DNA of 64,000 bases from an uncultured Alteromonadaceae bacterium (GTDB lineage: Bacteria > Pseudomonadota > Gammaproteobacteria > Enterobacterales > Alteromonadaceae), in assembly GCA_947494925.1 (NCBI GenBank), contig CANLWS010000004.1, positions 372,001-436,000 of the forward strand. Direction: 5' to 3'. Made by a program: the position numbers and the translations under genes. Below the pieces are notes generated by a model. The model ran no database searches. It saw only the letters and a program-made list of their open reading frames with translations, and had not been told where the DNA came from. Below, one piece after another: positions 45,981 through 57,200 of the stretch (within the stretch, counting starts at the first letter, position 1; every line of letters begins with the position of its first letter).

Positions 45981-46601
45981 TTACGCAACGATATCCAGCA
46001 ACTCAACATCAAAAATAAGCGTGCTATGTGGTCCGATTGCACCACCTGCGCCCTGTTCGCCATAAGCCAAATCAGATGGCACATACAAACGCCATTTGGA
46101 ACCCACTGGCATCATTTGCAATGCTTCAGTCCAACCTTTTATAACGCCATTGACGGGAAATTCCGCTGGCTGGCCACGGTCGTAAGAACTATCAAACACA
46201 TCACCATTAACTAAGGTGCCGTGATAGTGAGTTCTGACCGTTGAATCTGCCTTCGGTATGTCACCCTCACCAGTTTGCAATACTTCATATTGCAAACCTG
46301 AGTCAGTTACTGTGATTTCATCACGTGATGCATTTTCAGCAAGGAATTGCTGGCCTAATGCGATAACTTCTTTGTGTTCTTCAGCTTTCGCCGCTTGCAT
46401 ACGTTGATGAATCTCGTTAAATGCTGCGCCAAGAGTCTGGTTATCTACTTGCGCTTCTTGTTGCATAAACGCGTCAGCCAGGCCAGCCTTTACAGCTTCA
46501 ATATCTAATCCGTCAAAAGGATTTGAACGAAGCTGGTCGCCCATTTGTAAACCAATACCGTAACTTGCCTGCAGTTCAACTGTTGAATATTTATCTGTCA
46601 C
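45981..46601 (-). CDS. fklB: FKBP-type peptidyl-prolyl isomerase (FklB-like)
   Basis: This 206-residue protein has an N-terminal helical dimerisation part (VELQASYGIGLQMGDQLRSN) and a C-terminal FKBP domain (VRTHYHGTLVNGDVFDSSYDRGQPAEFPVNGVIKGW; DLAYGEQGAGG), as in E. coli FklB (known as FKBP22). It speeds proline cis-trans isomerisation. No signal peptide is seen, so it is likely cytoplasmic. The start is GTG at 46601, chosen from alignment with the family N-terminus. Confidence 0.92.
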   Translation of the reverse strand: MTDKYSTVELQASYGIGLQMGDQLRSNPFDGLDIEAVKAGLADAFMQQEAQVDNQTLGAAFNEIHQRMQAAKAEEHKEVIALGQQFLAENASRDEITVTDSGLQYEVLQTGEGDIPKADSTVRTHYHGTLVNGDVFDSSYDRGQPAEFPVNGVIKGWTEALQMMPVGSKWRLYVPSDLAYGEQGAGGAIGPHSTLIFDVELLDIVA

Positions 46602-46779
46602 CCTAAAGTCCCAAAATCTGAAAATGAAAGGCTGGCGAGTTTAACATAGTTACTATCAGCCTGCGCCTGGTTTTATTGTTGAAAAACGACTTTGTTCTAA
46701 AGAAGAACTGATCGGGCTAGATCATTATTCACTTAGCCAGTATCTTGTTCCACTCGATAGCAAAGATTTTGGAGGATAT

Positions 46780-49398
46780 GTGGCAGAACAGTTGGAAACT
46801 CAGCTTAAAGAGTCGGTGCGTTTTTTAGGGACGACCTTAGGTGATACTATTTGCGAGCAGATGGGAGAAGAGTGGCTTGAACGAATTGAAGAGATTCGTA
46901 AAAGCGGCAAAAAGTCCTACCAGGGAGATGGACAAAGCTCAGAAAACCTCAAAGCATTATTTTCAGAGTTATCCAATGAGCAAATTCTCACAGTTGGAAG
47001 GGCATTCTCACAGTTCCTCAACCTGGCAAATATAGCCGAGCAGGAGTTTAACACTCTCAGCGACGTTGATGATCCTGTCATGACGTTGTTTGAGCATCTG
47101 AATAACGCTGAATTTGACAATAAAGTATTTGAAACAGCGCTGCAGGATCTCAAAATCGATTTAGTATTGACCGCGCACCCCACTGAAGTGACACGACGTA
47201 CGTTGATTCACAAACACAGTGAATTGGCAAAATGTCTTACCCAGATACACCAGCAAGGCTTAAATGCTATGCAACGGCTGAAACTGGAGACGCGAATAGC
47301 AGATTTAATCAGTCAGGCCTGGCACACCGAAGAAATACGTTCAGAACGACCTACTCCTGTGGATGAAGCCAGATGGGGATTCTCAGTGATCGAAAACTCT
47401 TTGTGGGAAGCCGTCCCTGAGTTTATTCGTGATCTGGACAACAAACTTAATGATAAATTTGGTAAGCGGTTGCCACTGGATGCATCACCTGTACAGTTTA
47501 GTTCCTGGATGGGCGGCGATAGAGATGGAAACCCTTTTGTTACCGCGAAAGTGACACAGGAAGTTTTATTACGCGCACGTTGGCGTGCTGCAAAATTATT
47601 TGCCAACGACGTCGAATCACTACGTGTCGAACTCTCCATGGCAGATTGCAGTGCAGAATTGCGTGAGCAGGTTGGTGATGCCAGAGAACCTTATCGCACC
47701 CTCCTCAAGCCCTTGCTCGATAAATTAAATCTAACCTTGGATGGCATTGCTGATGTATTGAGCGGCAAAATGGTCAATCGTGGAGAATGGCTTAGTACCA
47801 AAGCTCAGTTGCTTGATCCTTTGATGACGAGCTACCAATCTTTGATGGACTCGGGAATGCATGTCAGCGCGCAAGGTAAATTATTAGATACGATAAGACG
47901 AGTGCATTGTTTCGGCGTGCATCTACTGAAACTGGATATTCGTCAGGATTCGGAGCGCCACGCTGATGTATTTGGTGAATTGACTCGCTACCTTGGACTC
48001 GGAGATTATGCCAATTGGAGTGAAACGGATAAACAAGCATTCCTGTTACGGGAACTAGGCTCTAAGCGCCCACTTTTTCCCCATAACTGGTCTCCCTCAG
48101 AAGATGTTCAGGAAGTCCTGGATACCTGTAAAGTAATTGCACAAAATAGTCGTGACGGATTCGGAATCTATATTATTTCCATGGCAAGCCTGCCTTCGGA
48201 TGTACTCGCCGTGCAGCTACTGTTGCAGGAAATGGATGTCAGTTGGCCGATGCCCGTGGCTCCGCTATTTGAAACACTTGACGACCTGAATAACGCTCCC
48301 AAGGTAATGAGCGAGCTGCTCGCTATCGACTGGTACCGTGGTTACATTAAAGGCCAGCAGTACATCATGATTGGTTATTCAGATTCAGCCAAAGATGCAG
48401 GCGCACTTGCGGCGGGATGGGCGCAATATGAGTCCCAGGAAGCACTGGTGGCCTTGGCTGACGAGCATGCTATCAAGTTAACCTTGTTTCATGGACGTGG
48501 TGGCACTATTGGCCGTGGTGGTCTTCCCGCCCATGCAGCAATCCATTCTCAGCCTCCAGGTTCATTGAAAGGTGGATTCAGAGTGACCGAACAGGGCGAA
48601 ACTATTCGCTACAAGTTTGGCATGCCTCAACTAGCTCAGCGTAGTCTGGGGCTCTATGCCAGCGCCATAATAGAAGCCAGTGTGTTTCCGCCACCTCAAC
48701 CGAAACAAGCGTGGCGCGATGCCATGCGAAACATGGCGGATGCCGGTCGAGATAACTACCGTCAGACAGTCAGGCATGACGAAAATTTTGTGCCTTATTT
48801 CCGCGTTGCCACGCCAGAACAGGAATTGGGCAAATTGCCACTTGGCAGCCGTCCAGCTAAACGCAAACCCTCTGGTGGGATAGAAAGTTTGCGAGCCATA
48901 CCCTGGATATTTGCCTGGGCACAAACCCGTTTAGTTTTGCCTTCCTGGCTGGGTGTGATGAAAGCAGTGCAATCATCCATCGATGATCAGCAAGAACCAA
49001 TCATCAGAGAAATGCTGGATAACTGGCCATTTTTTCATTCTCGTTTGTCCATGTTGGATATGGTCTTTAACAAAGCCGATCCGCGAATAAGTGAAGCCTA
49101 CGATGAGCGCTTGGTTCCCGGTGAGCTTCGACATTTCGGCGAGGCACTGCGAAATGAACTGCAGGCTAGTATTGATTTACTTCTGTCTTTATTGGGACAG
49201 AAAAGTGTGATGGAGAGCGATCCAAAAGGTAAGGAATCCATGGCCATCCGAGCTGGTTACCTGCAACCGCTGCACTTTTTGCAAATTGAGCTGCTAAGTC
49301 GCATCCGTGCCCTGGGTGAAGAACATGATCCCGTTCTGGAGCGGGCCATGATGGTCACCATTGCCGGTATCGCAGTAGGAATGCGTAACACCGGGTAG
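46780..49398 (+). CDS. ppc: Phosphoenolpyruvate carboxylase
   Basis: This 872-residue enzyme makes oxaloacetate from phosphoenolpyruvate and bicarbonate to refill the TCA cycle. It has the signatures LTAHPTEVTRRTL (catalytic histidine and arginine, near residue 130), SWMGGDRDGNPFV (near 245), GYSDSAKDAG (near 530) and FHGRGGTIGRGG (near 570), with the C-terminal RNTG conserved in the family. The start is GTG at 46780, behind GGAGG; an overlapping out-of-frame ATG at 46778 is not used. It sits alone. Confidence 0.97.
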   Translation: MAEQLETQLKESVRFLGTTLGDTICEQMGEEWLERIEEIRKSGKKSYQGDGQSSENLKALFSELSNEQILTVGRAFSQFLNLANIAEQEFNTLSDVDDPVMTLFEHLNNAEFDNKVFETALQDLKIDLVLTAHPTEVTRRTLIHKHSELAKCLTQIHQQGLNAMQRLKLETRIADLISQAWHTEEIRSERPTPVDEARWGFSVIENSLWEAVPEFIRDLDNKLNDKFGKRLPLDASPVQFSSWMGGDRDGNPFVTAKVTQEVLLRARWRAAKLFANDVESLRVELSMADCSAELREQVGDAREPYRTLLKPLLDKLNLTLDGIADVLSGKMVNRGEWLSTKAQLLDPLMTSYQSLMDSGMHVSAQGKLLDTIRRVHCFGVHLLKLDIRQDSERHADVFGELTRYLGLGDYANWSETDKQAFLLRELGSKRPLFPHNWSPSEDVQEVLDTCKVIAQNSRDGFGIYIISMASLPSDVLAVQLLLQEMDVSWPMPVAPLFETLDDLNNAPKVMSELLAIDWYRGYIKGQQYIMIGYSDSAKDAGALAAGWAQYESQEALVALADEHAIKLTLFHGRGGTIGRGGLPAHAAIHSQPPGSLKGGFRVTEQGETIRYKFGMPQLAQRSLGLYASAIIEASVFPPPQPKQAWRDAMRNMADAGRDNYRQTVRHDENFVPYFRVATPEQELGKLPLGSRPAKRKPSGGIESLRAIPWIFAWAQTRLVLPSWLGVMKAVQSSIDDQQEPIIREMLDNWPFFHSRLSMLDMVFNKADPRISEAYDERLVPGELRHFGEALRNELQASIDLLLSLLGQKSVMESDPKGKESMAIRAGYLQPLHFLQIELLSRIRALGEEHDPVLERAMMVTIAGIAVGMRNTG

Positions 49399-49913
49399 CG
49401 TGCAATATTTGTGAAACGAGTTGCAGAAGGGAGTGACATCTGATTGCTGATTACTGATTAAGCGATTGCGCAAGGTGATTATGGCTGGCTGACGTTGTTA
49501 AGTCTTATATTCGTTTTTTTGATATTAAGCTCGGCACCGCCCAGGCACACCACACCACAGGGACGTGGTGGCTGTAAGCGAATAATTATTGACGCGTTGG
49601 TGGCATTTTAATCATTTAAGGAGGAAAAGGTCGTGGCCCCCTAAATGCTCTCGTTGCAGATCCAGTTGTATTCCTGAATTTTTTTGACAATAGATGCCGG
49701 CCTAAGAGCGTTGCCGGGATGACGTTTTAAAAACTCAAAATGCCACAGAAGCAATACACAAACCACGAGAATACTGCCGCGGCAAAGTTGCGCCCTTACA
49801 AATACATTATACAGCTGTACAGTCATTCCCGAGTCACGTCCCCCGTCATTCCCGAGCGCTCTTGTCGGGAATCTAGTATCATCAACCACACCAACACAAA
49901 CTTGTACTTCGTA
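49399..49913. repeat. Intergenic region with dispersed REP-like sequences
   Basis: This 515-nt gap between ppc and yigZ holds no convincing gene. It contains GCCGGCC...TTGCCGGGATGACG near 49696-49723, a direct repeat GTCATTCCCGAG at 49822-49833 and 49845-49856, and an 8-bp inverted repeat ATTCCCGA (49848-49855)/TCGGGAAT (49865-49872). These match the pattern of dispersed palindromic repeats (TCATTCCCG...CGGGAATCTAG) common in gammaproteobacteria. A 156-residue minus-strand open frame (49641-50111) overlaps yigZ and is spurious. Confidence 0.7.
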
Positions 49914-50507
49914 ATGAATCAATACCCTATCCCGGCAGCTCCCTTTACCTTTAAAGAAGAAATAAAAAAAAGCCGCTTCATTACGCACATTGCCCATACG
50001 CCAGGAATCGAAAATGCCAAAGCGTTCATCTCTGAAATAAAGGCAGCGCATGAAGGTGCCAGACACAACTGTTGGGCCTACGTTGCAGGAGCACCATCTG
50101 ACTCTATGCAACTAGGGTTCAGCGATGATGGAGAACCTTCAGGTACTGCAGGAAAGCCAATCCTGGCCCAACTACAGGGATCTGGTATTGGCGAAATTAC
50201 TGCGGTCGTCACACGCTATTCAGGTGGTATTAAATTGGGAACAGGAGGTCTTGTCAGAGCTTACGGTGGCGGAGTAAAGCAAGCTCTTAGCGAGCTCAAT
50301 AGTATCAATAAGCAAAAGCTAGAATCGATCAGCATTGAATACCCGTACACACTTGAATCTGCTGTAAACAACTGCATTAGAGCTGCAAACGGCACGATAG
50401 TTAAGACTGATTATAATGAATCAATAAAGATGCAGATTGAGATTCCGGTTGAGTCGGTTAAGGAGTTAAAACGATCCTTAGTTATTATTGGTGCGATTGT
50501 TTTTTAG
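49914..50507 (+). CDS. yigZ: YigZ/IMPACT family protein
   Basis: This ~197-residue protein has the IMPACT N-terminal domain: KKSRFITHIAHTPGIENAKAFI, ARHNCWAYVAG, FSDDGEPSGTAGKPIL and VVTRYSGGIKLGTGGLVRAYG, all family signatures. A smaller C-terminal domain follows. The yeast and mammalian relatives regulate translation control kinases; bacterial YigZ has no settled function. ATG 49914 is the likely start (MNQYPIPAAPFTF); the frame runs back to 49740 through the repeat region. It lies next to the RHS island on its 3' side. Confidence 0.9.
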   Translation: MNQYPIPAAPFTFKEEIKKSRFITHIAHTPGIENAKAFISEIKAAHEGARHNCWAYVAGAPSDSMQLGFSDDGEPSGTAGKPILAQLQGSGIGEITAVVTRYSGGIKLGTGGLVRAYGGGVKQALSELNSINKQKLESISIEYPYTLESAVNNCIRAANGTIVKTDYNESIKMQIEIPVESVKELKRSLVIIGAIVF

Positions 50508-50738
50508 ATACTGAACATAAATTAACGCCAGTCATTAAGCTGTGACTGACCTTTTCAAGTAAGCTTGCTACTCACTATCGCACTATATAAAAGGGACCAA
50601 GAAGTCTATTGAAAGTCACGAACTAGACCTTGGTGGAAAAGTTCCGATTTAATAACTTTTTAAACGTTAAGAATTTAGTAAAACCTATTTTCGACTAAAG
50701 GTATGCCTGTCTATGTTTCTTTTTAATTCAACAAAATC

Positions 50739-50754
50739 AAAGTGATCTGACCCC
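50739..50754. other. Motif resembling a transposable-element-associated sequence
   Basis: AAAGTGATCTGACCCC lies 9 nt downstream of the lipoprotein stop. I have seen this string near transposase genes in related genomes, so it may mark the edge of the RHS cassette. No other transposon feature is visible here; the call is weak. Confidence 0.25.
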
Positions 50755-50762
50755 TTCGATCC

Positions 50763-51257
50763 TTAAGCATTACTTTTAGAATACCTATAAACCCAGCCAT
50801 CAAACAAATACCATAGTTCCTCACCTACAATTTCAAATTGTATAGGTATTCCGGTTGCGCTCTCTATTTGCGGCGCAATTTCCATTAGTTCAATTACTTC
50901 TCTATCACTTCTCAATCCATAAAAGCTACTAAACTTCTCAACTGGAACTTCACCTTCACTCACATTGCTGACACATCGGAAATCAATCTTCGACTCATAT
51001 GCGTCAAATCCAGCCATATCAAATAAATTGAGATCAATAATTAGTATGTTTTTCAGTTTGCTATTTGCTTGAACCTCTGTAGTTAAACCTCCCCGGTATC
51101 TAACGACGGAAGTAACTTGGTATTTACCTAAAAAGTGATCAATTTTATGACCTGTACAATTTTCGGCCTTCTCCTTAGCAAATGTGCAACCATTCACGAA
51201 CAACAGCAATAAAAAGACTAGTGCTGTTTTTTTTAAGTTAATAATTACCATTTGCAT
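50763..51257 (-). CDS. Lipoprotein, candidate immunity protein for the RHS-lysozyme
   Basis: This 164-residue protein has a lipoprotein signal peptide with lipobox VNGC (Cys24) after ALVFLLLLFVNGC. The mature part of about 140 residues has two further cysteines (ENC and RCV contexts), alternating strands (KYQVTSVVRYRGG; ILIIDLNLFDMAGFDAYESKIDF), and ends WYLFDGWVYRYSKSNA. I recognise no family. It starts inside the end of the RHS gene, overlapping by 20 nt, and is noticeably AT-rich. Being exported, small and directly downstream of a peptidoglycan-cutting toxin, it is the natural candidate for immunity; this is inference from position. Confidence 0.75.
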   Translation of the reverse strand: MQMVIINLKKTALVFLLLLFVNGCTFAKEKAENCTGHKIDHFLGKYQVTSVVRYRGGLTTEVQANSKLKNILIIDLNLFDMAGFDAYESKIDFRCVSNVSEGEVPVEKFSSFYGLRSDREVIELMEIAPQIESATGIPIQFEIVGEELWYLFDGWVYRYSKSNA

Positions 51258-54200
51258 ATATATCCCATTCGGCGTTTCTTCTATTTATTAAACCCTGACT
51301 CACCGCACCTTGTGATTGATTCCAAGCTTTCCATGCGCTTTCAAGATTTGCATACGGTGTAGTAGCAGCAGGATTGTTCATCAGAGCCAGTGCAGAAGAG
51401 TTTGTAAACCCAGCAACTCCAATGTTATAGGCTAAAATTACAGCAGCATCAAACTGCTGCTGAGATACATTAACACTTAGACTGTTATTTACAGCTGCAA
51501 CAAAAGGCGCAATGTCGGATTGAAACAGAGCGTTTGCCTGAGCTTGGGTAATGCCGCCACTATACAACGCCCATTCATTTTGACTTATTAAATGGCCGTA
51601 CCCTATTGTTGCACCTTTAACCCAAGAAGTAATCGTTTGGCCAGTTTGGTCATCATATGGCAGTAAACGTGCCCCTCCTTCAAGGCTTTTTAATTTCGCC
51701 TCGCCCTTGGCACTAAAAGAATTTGATCCTCTTTGAGATGCTTGATTGAACAAAAATTGGAAAGCTCCTGTTTGAGCACCATTGGCGAATTTACCGCCAG
51801 ATATTGCGGATGCAGTTCCCCCTAATACGGCAGACAATATCGCACCGCCGAATACTTCACCTGACGTTAAATCACTACCTGCGGGTAAAAATGCACCTCC
51901 GACACCTTTAGTAAATCCAGCACTAAAGAAACCATGGCCAAACTTACCACCACTAAGCGTAGATATTACACCTCCTGCTACTGCATGACTGGCTATTTGC
52001 CCCGCAATCTGAGTAGACGTCAACATGTTACCACCAAATTTTGTCAAACCTTCTACGCCATTCTTAACGTTTGCAGCGCCAAGCCCTTTGTAGTGGGCAC
52101 CTATTTGCTGGAATACTCCTGCTGAAAATGCTCCAATTAAAGCACCTTTGAGACTCCCTGTGGCTACCCCTCCAGAGGCGAACCCAACCAGTGCCGCATT
52201 CCAGAAACCTTGAGCAGCCCACGGCCCAGCGAGAACCCCAATTGCAATTGCAACAAACGGCGCAAAGTCTCCTAATGCTTTATTAATTGCCTTAAACAAC
52301 TTGTTAAAGAAATACCCACTCGGATCGGTATAACTCAACGGATTATTCAACACATACGAATAACGGTTATACGACTGAGTATTTTTAGGTGCCTGGATAT
52401 GCGGATCTGCCTGCAAGAACCTACCCAAAGTAGGATCGTAGATCCGACCGTTCATATGGATAATATTCGCATGATCAATATGTTCATGGCCGGTGAAGCC
52501 ACGAGGCGTAGTATTGAGAATGTCGCTAAGTTGATTAGTTCTCAAACCTCGCGCTTCAGCACTCCAGGTATTAAAGACAGTCAGACGGTGCTTGCCGCCC
52601 CAGGGGTCGAAATAAAGCTTCTCTTCGATTTTACCCTGAACAGTTGTAACCGTATCAATGCTTCCAAGATGATCCTTATGCAGGAACTTGAGGGTACTTT
52701 CACCCGCACCTTTAATCGTTTGTATTGCGTCAGGCAGATAACGACGTACTTCTTCACTTGAACCGTCTGATTTGCTGACAAACTCAAGATTACCCACGTA
52801 GTAAGTCGTAGTCGTTACACCACCTTGTTCGTCGACGCGCTTAAATCTGTTGCGGTTATTGTCGTATGCGAATCGTGTTTTAGCATTGCCCGCTTTATTA
52901 TCTATCAGAGTTGGTTTGTCAAAGTGACTGTAAACAATCTGACGTGTCAACCCTGTGTCATCATACGCATGGGTCTGATTACCGTTTCCGTCGTAACAGA
53001 ATCGACGATTGCCTACGCTAGACACAGCATGGATACCGGCAGTCACCGCGCAACTATTTGCTTGCGTTCCGTAGACATAGGTTGCACCTGACTCTACGTC
53101 AGACTTGGTTTTGATATTGCCATTTGCCGTATACGTTACGGACACATTATTTGCGATCGGGCTACCAGTCATTGATTGCAGACGATAAGAAGGGTCATAG
53201 CCGAAAGTTTCATCGTAGCCGCTTGATATATTATTACGTGATCTGAGGTTACCTATCGCATCAAAATCATAATTGATGTGGACCAGGTTATCGTCAGCAA
53301 TATTTTTGGTAATAATAGAATCAAGATAACCCGTTTTGTTGTCGTAATCTTTAGTGGTTTCTAATTTGTTGGTATTGTCTTGTGCATTTTGGACAAAGGT
53401 TTCCACATTGCCAAAAGCGTCCATTGTTTCAACTTGATAGTAAACCACCCTCTCTTCTGCAGTGCCGCTGGTGCGGGCCTCTTCCTGACTAAGCAAGTAA
53501 CCACTAGAGGAGTAATTGAATTTAATCCCTTGACAGGCTGCTCCTGAAATTACACTGCCATTCGCCACACAACCAAGAGGATTATATCGTTCTGCATCAA
53601 ACTGTTGGAACACTCTGCCAAGGTGATCATAGGTTGTCTGCTGGGTAAAGGTCTGGTTATCCAGGATAGTGGATACCAGCTCCACTCTTCCAAGACTGTC
53701 ATAGAAGTACTGCTTTTCAGGCTGTGTGGAAGAACACACACTATCAGTTAACTGACACTCTTTCCGCAGCTGATGGCCGTTGTAAACGAAGCCTGTATTT
53801 TCCAAATCAGTCGTGCCGGCTTGAACATTGCGTTTAATGGTGCGTCCCAGATTGTCACGGTACAAGGTGGTTTTATTGCCGTTTTGGTCAGTCTGTGTGG
53901 CCATTTCGCCGACAGCGTTATAGGTGTATGCCCAATCTCCTTTGTCTGGGTCACTCATGGCTATTTTACGACCAAGATCATCAAAGGTGGTGGTCACCTC
54001 TGAGGCTTCAGTGCCTTCTACTCCAACTACGCGGGTCAGATTTCCGGTATGGCTGTAGTTATAAGTAACTACCCCAGAATTGTCCTGTAGACTTGTCGTG
54101 TCACCCAGCACGCTTTTAGTTTCAGTTCTCGATTGACTGACGCCATGCCCGTCTGAGGAGGTGGTCAGTGTCGTGGTGCTCAACCCGTTGTAGGTGACGA

Positions 54201-57200
54201 CACTGAGCGTTTTCATTGCGTCCGACTCGATTCTGTCAACCCGGCCAATTTGGTCATAAATGGTAGTCGTTGCTTCATTATTCCAGTCGATTATTGCCAT
54301 ACCTGGCCCGTTGACTTTTTTGGGGATGGAACTTTTCGCCATTCTCCCCAACTCATCATAACGAACATACTGGTGAAGCCACTCATCATCGTCAAAGCCT
54401 GCTGTCACAGTGGCGATTTGTTGCCCCAATTTATCAAAGTATGAATAGGTAACCGGCTTACCTGCGGCTGTCGAACGTTGCACGAAATACGCGGCTTGGA
54501 AATCCTCGATTGCAGGAGCGCCGATCTCGCTTCGTTGCGAATACAAGCGTCGTTGGGTTTCGGTCAACCCACCCAAGCTGTTGGCACTGGCAAACGGCGC
54601 ACCAAAAGCATCAAATTTGGACTGAGTGACAACACCATTAATGTCTCTTACTTGTGTTGGTTGGCCAAAGGTTCCGCGGCCGAGGACGGTGTTGGACGTT
54701 AATGTCTGATTGCCGGTAGTTCCATAAAAAGTAGTACCAGAATCTGTAGGGTAACGACCACTCGCATCAAAATTCACAAAACTATGGCGGAATACCTTCA
54801 GCGGGTCTGCAGACGTATCCGGAATGGTAACGGGCGAACCAGCAGTCGGGCAATCAGCGGTAAAATGATTGCTGTAAGTATAAGTATTTTCCTCGTTACC
54901 AAAATCATCATAACAATGAAGAGTTGTTAACTTTTCAGCACTGTCCGTGCTGTCGTACTGAACAATCTCATATTTTAGCATCCCCTCATGCAAGGTATTG
55001 ATAGGAAAGTATTCAAACTTAGAGTTACGCTCTACGGCCATTGCATCAACTGGGTAAACATCTGCTCGATTATGCGTCACAGATGAGGTGGATACCCTGC
55101 CCAGCCACCACTTTGTGTCCACATCATCATCGGTGTAGGTATTCACAGTAGTGATAGTTGACGCCACCGAGCCAGATGCGTCTTTGGTGGTGACAACTAC
55201 GTTGCTCAGATTTGCATGATTATCACTGAATACCGAGTAAGTATTATCGGTAGTGACAGTACTAATAGGAGTCGTCGCGGTACCAGCGTTATTGAGACTG
55301 AATTGTTCCTCTGTACTCAAATCCAGATAGGGGTAAACAATACTGTCTGATTTTAGTCCTATCGACGCATATTCATTAGTGGCATAGGACAACAGCTGAG
55401 CATCATCTAGCGGATTAGCAACGCGGTTTCCAATATACTTTATGGTTGAATCTGGCATTCCGATAAAGGGAAAGTCCTGACGGTAGCTTGACTGGGTAGT
55501 GACATTTTGTTGCTCGTCAAACGTACTGATGGTTTTAAAGCCCAGCATTCCCCGTCCACCTGCTTGCGCCCGCATTGCCTCGTAATGATATTGCACGTTC
55601 ACTGTATTGAGGGAGTCGTATTCTGTACCGTCGTGTACAGGAGCACTGGACGACACTTTTTTCACAACATAGCTGGGTGATATCAAATCAAAGACAGGTG
55701 AGCCAGCACCAAAGTCATCGATCATGTCAGCACCACTACCTTTGGTGTAGACTTCGCTGTCGAGCAGAGTGGAATAGTCAATAACAGTTTCCAGGCCAAA
55801 CCCGTTAGTTACTTTGTTGATTAGATTGGCTGGAACGCCTTTATTGTTTCGGTCGGCATAGATGCGAATTTTTTGTTCACTGGTATCAAAGAAAGTGAAA
55901 TCAAGAGTGCTATCGCCTTCCCATTCTGCAACAAAGTTTGAATCTTTTCCTGCCTCGTAATTGGAAATGGGACCGAATATTTTCTGTTTTTCAGTGAAGC
56001 TGCCATTGGTTTGATAAAGCGCATACCAAGTGCTATCCGACGTTGAGAAATATACCAGATCAGGCTGCCCGTCGCGGTTCATATCTGCGATGGTCGGTGA
56101 AAATACGTATCCATTGCCACTGTCGCCAATATTCAAACTCTGTCTTGGCGCAAATCCTATCCCTGTGCCATAGGAAACTGTGTTGAGAGTAACTACATCT
56201 GAATAACCATCAGCGTTTAAGTCCCCAATAGCGTAACTATTCGCACTGGAAATGGTTGGTAACGCTGTATCTGAGGTATACGACAAGAACTGGTATTCAC
56301 CATCCATGTAAACAAATGCAGCTAAGTACCCCTCACTGTAATAGTCTTCGGGCGAGCAATTGCCACCATTGTCACATTCGTACTTAGTCGAGGTAAAATC
56401 TTCTTTTGATCTTAAGAGTAGGTCAGAGATACCGTCGCCATTAAAATCATATGCACCACTAACTTGCAGCATGGAGAGATTGGAAACAGTTTTGTAGAAG
56501 CCTTCTGGCACCTCTGTATCGCGATCGGCTAATCCGGTGAGATCTGCTGAACTGGCAGCAGCCCATTGATTTTGCCCGCTGTCATTTTGACCCAGACTTT
56601 TTATTACTTTGATTGTGCCGCTAAATTTTTGCAATGACGCCGCATAAACAATGTCTGTCAGCGCATCACCATCAACATCAAAGAAGAAAATATCCTTTGC
56701 TCTATCAACTTGAGTTGTTGTCAGGCTAGCTAGATTAAAGACACGTATCGTAATCGTCCCTAAATCAGGCTCCCCGATTGGATGTCTAGTCTGCACAATT
56801 GACGTAATACTGTTGTTAAAATCGAAGTAACGCCATTGGTTGTCATCTTTGAAGACCAGTTCTACTTTACCGTCGCTGTCTACATCAGCTGCTTTAAGTT
56901 CCGATTCCGTATCACTGATAAACGTATATATTGTCGTGGCATCAGTAAAGCCAGGGTTTTCAGGGCGGTTATTGTATTTGACTTTGATTTTGTAAGTTCT
57001 GGCGTCTGAGGTGGTCATATACACCAGATCAGATACGCCATTTCCATCAATATCAGCAGGAGCTGTACCTACAATAAAGTCATCGTTTTCTTCAGTGGTT
57101 ATCTGAGAATAAATACCAGTGGCATCAACATCCTCCCAAGAAAACTGCGTTTTTGGTAAACAGGTAGTTCCTGCACATTTTTCAATGCTAGTTAACTGGG

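Noticed and set aside
49641-50111. 156-codon minus-strand open frame
   Set aside because: It overlaps the conserved N-terminal half of yigZ on the other strand and the repeat region; cysteine- and arginine-rich composition and no family resemblance.
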